DNA of 9,456 bases from Microcystis aeruginosa W13-11 (GTDB taxonomy: Bacteria > Cyanobacteriota > Cyanobacteriia > Cyanobacteriales > Microcystaceae), in the NCBI GenBank assembly GCA_009995705.1, contig JAADBR010000188.1, forward strand, positions 1 through 9,456. The letters are read 5' to 3'. Made by a program: the position numbers and the translations under genes. A model generated the notes under the pieces. That model searched no databases and was not told the origin of the DNA. It worked only from the letters and a program-made list of their open reading frames with translations. This document shows, piece after piece, positions 6,012 through 9,456 of the stretch; the stretch's first letter is position 1, and each line of letters begins with the position of its first letter.

Positions 6012-6560
6012 TTATTTTCTCATTCTGCCCTTAACTTGATACCAAAGCCTTCTTAAACGTAGATCGAGAGAAAAACCCCGACGGGTGGGAATAACAATCG
6101 TACCACCGATGCGATCGTGGAAAGCTTGGTTAAATTGCTCATCACCGATCGCCATGCCACAATCGGCGAAAAGGGGCGAAGATAATAAAATCAAACTTAA
6201 AGGATTGCCAAAAAAAGTATTTAACCCTACCATCATTAAAGCTGCCCCGCCACCAGCGATCGCCTCTCGTTTGCTTAACTCCAAAATTCCGGGTAAACGC
6301 TGAAGTCGCAGATCGATGATCTTCATATCCAAGGCCCAACGTCCTAAACTCTGACCCTGATTCTGCGCTACTAATAACACCCGCAAACACCACCAGATCA
6401 GGAGAAACAGGAAAAATTGCAGTACAGGCGCACTATTGGCAAAGGAGCTTAAAAACCAGATCGAGGCAAAGTCGATCAGGAAAGCATAGGCCCGGCGATC
6501 TAAGGGAATTTTCGGAAATTTTTGCGGTAGATTATCTTCAGGCGGGATCGGGTAAACCAT
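6012..6560 (-). CDS. RDD family membrane protein
   Basis: A 182-residue integral membrane protein. The family signature is RRAYAFLID (22-30, with Arg23 and Asp30), followed by hydrophobic segments at about 25-44, 46-66 and 101-130. Family-typical motifs are QGQSLGRWALDMKI (68-81) and HDRIGGTIVI (148-157). The tail is highly basic (RRGFSLDLRLRRLWYQVKGR, 160-179) and should be cytoplasmic. RDD proteins are of mostly unknown function; ion transport has been suggested for some bacterial members. The ribosome site before the ATG is weak (AAGAAA only), as often in cyanobacteria. It is divergent from the DUF6464 gene across a 400-bp gap and has no operon partner in view. Confidence 0.82.
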   Translation of the reverse strand: MVYPIPPEDNLPQKFPKIPLDRRAYAFLIDFASIWFLSSFANSAPVLQFFLFLLIWWCLRVLLVAQNQGQSLGRWALDMKIIDLRLQRLPGILELSKREAIAGGGAALMMVGLNTFFGNPLSLILLSSPLFADCGMAIGDEQFNQAFHDRIGGTIVIPTRRGFSLDLRLRRLWYQVKGRMRK

Positions 6561-6826
6561 AAAAGATTTCTTGTAAAAATCAAAAATTGTTGTGAGGGTT
6601 ATGAGTCAGTAGTCAGGAGAATTAAGAATGAATAATAATCAGTTAAATGGTCTATTTACAGACTTTATGCCATTTAATCCTTATTTTTGTAGTTTTTGAA
6701 CCCTGAAAAATTAATTATGCAAGAGGTTTAAAGTAAATTCTCGGAAAAATCCTGCTGTTTATCTTCCACTTTAATCGGGAAATTGGCAATTCTAGGATAG
6801 TTGTCCCTTGTTTTTTTTCTCCCCCT

Positions 6827-6856
6827 GTCTCGGAGTCTTCCGTCTCGGAGTCTCCT
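6827..6856 (+). repeat. 15-bp tandem duplication with CTCGGAG core
   Basis: GTCTCGGAGTCTTCC (6827-6841) is followed immediately by GTCTCGGAGTCTCCT (6842-6856). The core CTCGGAG recurs at 6907-6913 in CGACTCGGAGATC. All copies are upstream of the DUF6464 gene: the tandem pair precedes its likely -10 box and the third copy follows it. Confidence 0.6.
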
Positions 6857-6890
6857 TACCTAACGGAAGATTTTTGATTTTTGCAGGAGA

Positions 6891-6896
6891 TATAAT
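6891..6896 (+). promoter_or_regulatory. Perfect -10 box (TATAAT) for the DUF6464-bioF pair
   Basis: TATAAT matches the consensus exactly and sits 64 nt before the ATG at 6961. No good -35 lies 16-18 nt upstream, so it would be a -35-less, activator-dependent type of promoter. The tandem CTCGGAG repeat ends 34 nt upstream of it. Confidence 0.4.
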
Positions 6897-6919
6897 TATT
6901 AATCGACTCGGAGATCTAA

Positions 6920-6941
6920 GCTACCATTGAGCAAAGGTAGC
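6920..6941 (+). other. Small hairpin in the DUF6464 leader
   Basis: GCTACC (6920-6925) pairs with GGTAGC (6936-6941) around a 10-nt loop, ending 19 nt before the start codon and 9 nt before the putative ribosome site AGGGA (6951-6955). It could modulate translation, but a 6-bp stem may be chance. Confidence 0.3.
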
Positions 6942-6960
6942 CCAGAATACAGGGATAATC

Positions 6961-7320
6961 ATGGAGCAAGATTCATTAACAACGGAGGTTATTCTAACCC
7001 ATCCGCGGCAAAGTTTGGGAGAAATCCAATTGGATTGGATGCCACAACCGGGTAATTATTTAGCCTTAAAAGGGCAAACCTACGCAGTTTTGGAACGTCA
7101 CCACCAGTATCAATACAAGATTGGTGGCTATTGTTTACGCAAAATTTCCCTTTATGTACAAACTGCTCCCACCCCTAACGAAAAAAGTTTGATTGAAGGA
7201 CGTTGGGTGATGGGGGATGCTAGTTGTCGTTTTAACGCCAGATCCGAACTGTTGCGCTGTGCGATTAACCCCTCCGGTCCCTGTCAAGATTGTCGTTTTT
7301 ACGAAACTATTAACCCTTAA
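6961..7320 (+). CDS. DUF6464-like cysteine-rich protein
   Basis: A 119-residue soluble protein of unknown function, apparently the cyanobacterial DUF6464 family. The N-terminal half (about 8-65) reads as a small beta domain: VILTHPRQSLGEIQL, YLALKGQTYAVLERHHQY, YKIGGYCLRKISLYV. The C-terminal block is the recognisable part: GDASCRFNARSELLRC (85-100), then NPSGPCQDCRFYE (103-115). Cys89, Cys100, Cys108 and Cys111 (the last two as CxxC) could together hold a zinc or an iron-sulfur cluster; Cys58 is extra. Ribosome site AGGGA at 6951. bioF starts 47 nt after its stop with no clear terminator, so cotranscription is likely. The family name is from memory of the C-terminal motif. Confidence 0.75.
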   Translation: MEQDSLTTEVILTHPRQSLGEIQLDWMPQPGNYLALKGQTYAVLERHHQYQYKIGGYCLRKISLYVQTAPTPNEKSLIEGRWVMGDASCRFNARSELLRCAINPSGPCQDCRFYETINP

Positions 7321-7367
7321 AAGAGCCTTTTTCGGCAACAATCTGACTATACATTGACAAATTGCTC

Positions 7368-8525
7368 ATGAATCATCCTTACTCTTGGATCGAGGATAGC
7401 TTAAAAACCCTCCATCGGGCTAATTGGTATCGAAGGGTTAAAACCATTCAAGGCCGGGGCGGAGCCGTTATAGAATTAGAGGGTCGATTACTGCTCAATT
7501 TTGCCAGCAATGATTATCTGGGATTGGCAGCGGATGAAAGAATGATCGCGGCAGCCATGGCAGCGACACAACGCTATGGAACCGGAAGCACTGGCTCGCG
7601 TCTATTAAGTGGACACCGAGATATTCATCGAGACTTAGAATTAGCGATCGCATCTTTTAAAAATAGCGAAGACGCGATCGTTTTTAGTTCGGGATATTTA
7701 GCCAATTTGGGGACAATTACCTGTTTAGTGGCGCAGAAAGACCTGATTTTAGGAGATCAATACAATCACTCTAGCCTCAAAAATGGAGCCAAGTTAAGCG
7801 GTGCCACGGTGAAAGAATACCGGCACAATAGTCTCGAAGATTTAGAAAATCAGTTATTAGCCCACCGTCATCACTATCGTCATTGTTTACTGCTCACCGA
7901 TACAGTGTTTAGTATGGATGGGGATATCTGTCCCCTAGCGGGAATTCTCGCTCTATCTGAGATTTATAATTGTATGGTTTTGGTGGATGAGGCCCACGCT
8001 ACCGGAGTTATGGGGGAAAATGGCACAGGTTGCGTGGAATATTGTGGTTGTCAGGGACGGGAATTAATTCAGATGGGGACCCTGAGTAAAGCTTTGGGTA
8101 GTTTAGGGGGATATGTGACAGGAAGTGCCAAAATTATCGACTTTATCCGCAATCGCGCCGCCACCTGGATTTATACTACCGGTTTATCCCCCGCCGACAC
8201 CGCCGCCGCTAAAATGGCTTTAGAGATTATTCGTCTGGAACCGGAACGTCGCCAACGCCTACACCAAAATATTAATTTTGTCAAGAGTAAATTAAATGAT
8301 TTTAATATATTGCCTTCAGAAGCGGCGATTTTATGTTTACCGGTAGCCAATCCGGGTCAAGCCCTAGAATTATCGCAAAAACTGCTAGAAAAAGGGATTT
8401 TTGCCCCCGCCATTCGTCCTCCTACCGTTCCCACCAGTCGTCTGCGGTTGACTGCCATGGCCACCCATAGCCTCGCCCATCTAGAGGTTCTTGTCCAGTC
8501 TATTGGCGAGTCTTTCCCCAGATAG
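7368..8525 (+). CDS. bioF: 8-amino-7-oxononanoate synthase
   Basis: PLP enzyme of the alpha-oxoamine synthase family that condenses pimeloyl-ACP (or -CoA) with L-alanine to give 8-amino-7-oxononanoate, CO2 and free carrier, the first committed step of the biotin ring pathway. Motifs, numbered from ATG 7368 (385 residues, normal for BioF): FASNDYLGL (45-53), [14 protein letters not shown] (71-84), SSGYLANLG (107-115), NHSSLKNGA (133-141), DTVFSMDGD (178-186), [11 protein letters not shown] (206-216, with the PLP-contacting Asp207 and His210), and [12 protein letters not shown] (237-248) with Lys241 as the Schiff-base lysine. A TTG two codons upstream (7362) keeps the frame open, but ATG 7368 gives the usual start (MNHPYSW); neither has a good Shine-Dalgarno sequence, which fits translation within an operon with the DUF6464 gene. 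Other oxoamine synthases (Kbl, HemA) are less likely given length and motifs. No other biotin genes are in the window. Confidence 0.92.
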   Translation: MNHPYSWIEDSLKTLHRANWYRRVKTIQGRGGAVIELEGRLLLNFASNDYLGLAADERMIAAAMAATQRYGTGSTGSRLLSGHRDIHRDLELAIASFKNSEDAIVFSSGYLANLGTITCLVAQKDLILGDQYNHSSLKNGAKLSGATVKEYRHNSLEDLENQLLAHRHHYRHCLLLTDTVFSMDGDICPLAGILALSEIYNCMVLVDEAHATGVMGENGTGCVEYCGCQGRELIQMGTLSKALGSLGGYVTGSAKIIDFIRNRAATWIYTTGLSPADTAAAKMALEIIRLEPERRQRLHQNINFVKSKLNDFNILPSEAAILCLPVANPGQALELSQKLLEKGIFAPAIRPPTVPTSRLRLTAMATHSLAHLEVLVQSIGESFPR

Positions 8526-8541
8526 GGAAAAAGTTTTTCGT

Positions 8542-8586
8542 GGGTTTTGGAAAGAGAACCAGAGCAACATCACCTCGACTAACCGT
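8542..8586 (-). pseudogene. Remnant of a PemK/MazF-type toxin start
   Basis: Right behind the antitoxin-like gene, in the +1-shifted frame typical of overlapping toxin genes, the minus strand reads ACG GTT AGT CGA and then GDVALVLFPKP. RGDVxLVxFP is the usual N-terminal strand of PemK/MazF ribonuclease toxins. The expected start codon position (8584-8586) is ACG instead of ATG. After about 15 codons the resemblance ends, and the frame enters the end of bioF and soon meets a stop. The remaining body with the toxin's catalytic residues is absent. Short length limits confidence; the match is to remembered family sequence, not a search. Confidence 0.5.
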
Positions 8587-8830
8587 TGGCCTTGGCTGCA
8601 TCATAGTTGTCATAAACACTCATTTCAGCGCTGTTCCAATCGTCTGAAAAGGTAGCTACACTTGCACGTAGAGTCTTAGCCTGCTCTTTATCAATTCCTT
8701 GAGATGCCAAGTTAATATCATTCGAGCTAACAAAGGTAACAATTGCACAAGCCCCTTCAGGTACGTTATCAGGACTTTCTGTGAGTTCTACACGACCATT
8801 GCGGTAAACCCCTTCAACACTTACTAGCAT
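8579..8830 (-). CDS. Antitoxin-like protein, apparently without its toxin
   Basis: An 83-residue protein whose N-terminal part LVSVEGVYRNGRVEL (2-16), P20, PEGACAIVTFV (24-34) matches the small beta-strand domain of DUF104/AF2212-like antitoxins. The C-terminal part, EQAKTLRASVATFSDDWNS (49-67) and EMSVYDNYDAAK (69-80), resembles the toxin-binding tail of cyanobacterial antitoxins paired with PemK/MazF toxins. In such pairs the antitoxin represses its own operon and blocks the ribonuclease. A perfect AGGAGG (8835-8840) lies 4 nt before the ATG. Only a toxin remnant follows (8542-8586), so the gene looks orphaned. A MITE inserted 28 nt upstream has probably replaced its promoter. It converges on bioF, with 53 nt between the stop codons. 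An unrelated hypothetical protein is the alternative. Confidence 0.65.
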   Translation of the reverse strand: MLVSVEGVYRNGRVELTESPDNVPEGACAIVTFVSSNDINLASQGIDKEQAKTLRASVATFSDDWNSAEMSVYDNYDAAKANG

Positions 8831-8858
8831 ATTTCCTCCTCAAGACTTAAGTTTAGGA

Positions 8859-9001
8859 CAGCAATTCTCATTTTGATGCTAGAAGCAGATTTTAGCACCC
8901 CCACCAAAAATGTCATAACCCTCATAATGACTGAATAGCTGAAATTACACCCGTCCAACACTGATTGGCGAAATTGTTACTTTTTGAAATGAGAATTGCT
9001 G
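8859..9001. mobile_element. 143-bp MITE-like element with 9-bp target duplication
   Basis: The ends are perfect 15-bp inverted repeats: CAGCAATTCTCATTT at 8859-8873 and its complement at 8987-9001. Both sides are flanked by the direct repeat AGTTTAGGA (8850-8858 and 9002-9010). There is no coding capacity inside. Nine-base duplications are typical of IS4/IS10-type transposases, so a parent element of that kind may have moved it (inference). A related end lies at 9282. Confidence 0.8.
8889..8916 (-). promoter_or_regulatory. Strong-looking promoter inside the MITE, facing the antitoxin
   Basis: On the minus strand ATGACA (8911-8916) and TAAAAT (8889-8894), each 5 of 6 to consensus, are 16 nt apart, and TG precedes the -10 by one base (extended -10, TGCTAAAAT). 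Transcription would begin near 8882 and give a leader of about 50 nt containing the AGGAGG site. Confidence 0.45.
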
Positions 9002-9003
9002 AG

Positions 9004-9186
9004 TTTAGGACTTACGCATTGACAGGATCGACCAAATATGCGGTACGGGTTTCGGGCATTTTAACGTGATTTTTTGATGACTTTTGAGCGATCGCTATCG
9101 ATCAGAAGTTAATCGCCAAGAGTCTGAAACAAGGGATTTCCGTTCATACACATCATGGTGAATTTGTACAGTGCGTAACTCCTAAA
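9004..9186. mobile_element. Second MITE-like element, about 183 bp, interrupted at its left end
   Basis: TTTAGGACTTACGCA (9004-9018) is repeated in inverted form at 9172-9186 with one mismatch in 15. The motif GGACTTACGCA is one I remember from ends of IS5-like elements and MITEs in cyanobacteria. No ORF lies inside; a HIP1 site is at 9088-9095. The target duplication of the 143-bp element overlaps its left terminal repeat, so this element was there first. Its own target duplication is not clear. Confidence 0.65.
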
Positions 9187-9216
9187 GTTTAACAAGATTA
9201 TAACTTTGACAAGGTC

Positions 9217-9281
9217 TCACTTTTGAATTCCCTGAGTAATATCGCCAACAGTTAAATCTCCATTGAATAATTGCTTCTCGG
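9217..9281 (-). pseudogene. Short gene-tail fragment
   Basis: The minus strand reads EKQLFNGDLTVGDITQGIQK and then TGA (9217-9219). It has normal protein composition and is cut off upstream by the MITE-like end at 9282. It is probably the last 20 or so codons of a disrupted gene, of a family I do not recognise. Very short, so chance is possible. Confidence 0.3.
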
Positions 9282-9309
9282 CAGCAATTCTCATTTTAAA
9301 AAGTAACAA
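9282..9309. mobile_element. Third copy of the MITE terminus, element extends right
   Basis: These 28 bases match the inward-read right end of the 143-bp element (8974-9001), from CAGCAATTCTCATTT through AAAAAGTAACAA, with one mismatch and then divergence. The orientation means the rest of this element lies to the right, toward or beyond the window edge. No matching opposite end is seen up to 9456. Confidence 0.65.
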
Positions 9310-9456
9310 GTGATACAGACAGAAACAAAGCTTTAAGCAAGGTACAAAATGCGCTCCCGCGAGTGCGACTGCATCGCAGAGAAGTGAGTATATAGAGTAT
9401 TTATACTCAAAATATTTGAAAGATGGGAGAAATCTAGAACAAAAGTTCTCTACATC
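9310..9456. other. Right-edge region without a gene
   Basis: Presumably the interior of the element that begins at 9282. A GC-rich patch (about 9350-9378) contains GCGCTC/GAGTGC and TGCGA/TCGCA small hairpins, unlike the AT-rich surroundings. Further right are GAGTAT-TT-ATACTC (9395-9408) and AGAAC-AAAA-GTTCT (9436-9449). No start codon with a sustained frame is visible. Confidence 0.4.

Larger units (their letters stand above)
6561..6960. other. 400-bp divergent intergenic region
   Basis: Contains promoters and leaders for both flanking genes and no strong gene. A 23-codon ORF (6628-6699, +) preceded by GGAG is visible but too short to support. GAGTCAGTAGTCAGG (6603-6617) resembles the degenerate heptamer repeats near the tRNA. 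A run of eight T (6811-6818) and the tandem repeat at 6827-6856 follow. Confidence 0.5.

Noticed and set aside
5949..6012. Extension of the RDD gene by 21 in-frame codons beyond its stop (VKIKTPDEIALPHIQHLMM)
   Set aside because: A genuine TAA ends a normal-length RDD protein; an open run of this size after a stop is not unusual by chance and matches no family I can defend.
6628..6699. 23-codon ORF with GGAG upstream (MNNNQLNGLFTDF and on)
   Set aside because: Too short and asparagine/phenylalanine-rich in an AT-rich gap; nothing supports translation.
7362..7367. TTG start for bioF two codons earlier
   Set aside because: ATG at 7368 gives the usual BioF N-terminus, and the TTG has no better ribosome site.
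8527..8539. GAAAAA-G-TTTTTC as a terminator between bioF and the antitoxin gene
   Set aside because: The stem is almost entirely A-T with a one-base loop, and no GC-rich stem precedes the T run.
5935..9394. Shared 11-mer GTGAGTATATA at 9384-9394 and its complement at 5939-5949
   Set aside because: Low-complexity AT sequence; an 11-base match in a 9.5-kb AT-rich window is weak evidence of a common element.

Overview
The window looks like cyanobacterial chromosome. Six copies of the octamer GCGATCGC (HIP1) start at 398, 1578, 4160, 6256, 7644 and 9088. The protein repertoire (DUF6464, a GDP-mannose pyrophosphorylase/mutase-like fusion, an RDD protein, BioF) fits, as do the many short dispersed repeats. 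The mix of moderate GC, degenerate 7-bp repeats and MITE/IS debris makes a Microcystis-like unicellular species my best guess, but this is recollection and untested.

Left edge (1-529): the 5' end of an IS1634-type transposase gene on the minus strand, apparently frameshifted, with its upstream region and a doubtful small ORF. Centre-left (530-4515): a flavin monoamine oxidase (+) converging on a large minus-strand gene, which has a mannose-1-phosphate guanylyltransferase-like half fused to a phosphomannomutase-like half whose active-site loops look dead. Centre (4516-6011): a 63-residue membrane protein transcribed divergently from the fusion gene, tRNA-Arg(CCU), a short heptamer repeat, nested inverted repeats, a 91-residue coiled-coil protein and a gene-poor stretch. 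Centre-right (6012-8525): an RDD membrane protein (-), a 400-bp repeat-bearing intergenic region, a DUF6464 cysteine-rich protein and bioF (biotin synthesis), the last two likely cotranscribed.

Right edge (8526-9456) is the most eventful part. A minus-strand antitoxin-like gene is followed by a short remnant of a PemK/MazF-type toxin. The remnant keeps the expected overlapping frame, but its start codon is ACG instead of ATG and its body is missing. Directly upstream of the antitoxin lies a 143-bp MITE-like element with 15-bp terminal inverted repeats and a 9-bp target duplication. It is inserted into the left terminal repeat of a second, about 183-bp MITE-like element. The first element appears to carry an outward promoter pointing at the antitoxin. 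Beyond these lie a short gene-tail fragment and a third copy of the first element's terminus.

The housekeeping genes show no obvious shared pathway: biotin synthesis, sugar nucleotide supply for polysaccharide, amine oxidation and tRNA. The interest lies in decay and rewiring by small mobile elements. No complete unknown multigene system is visible.
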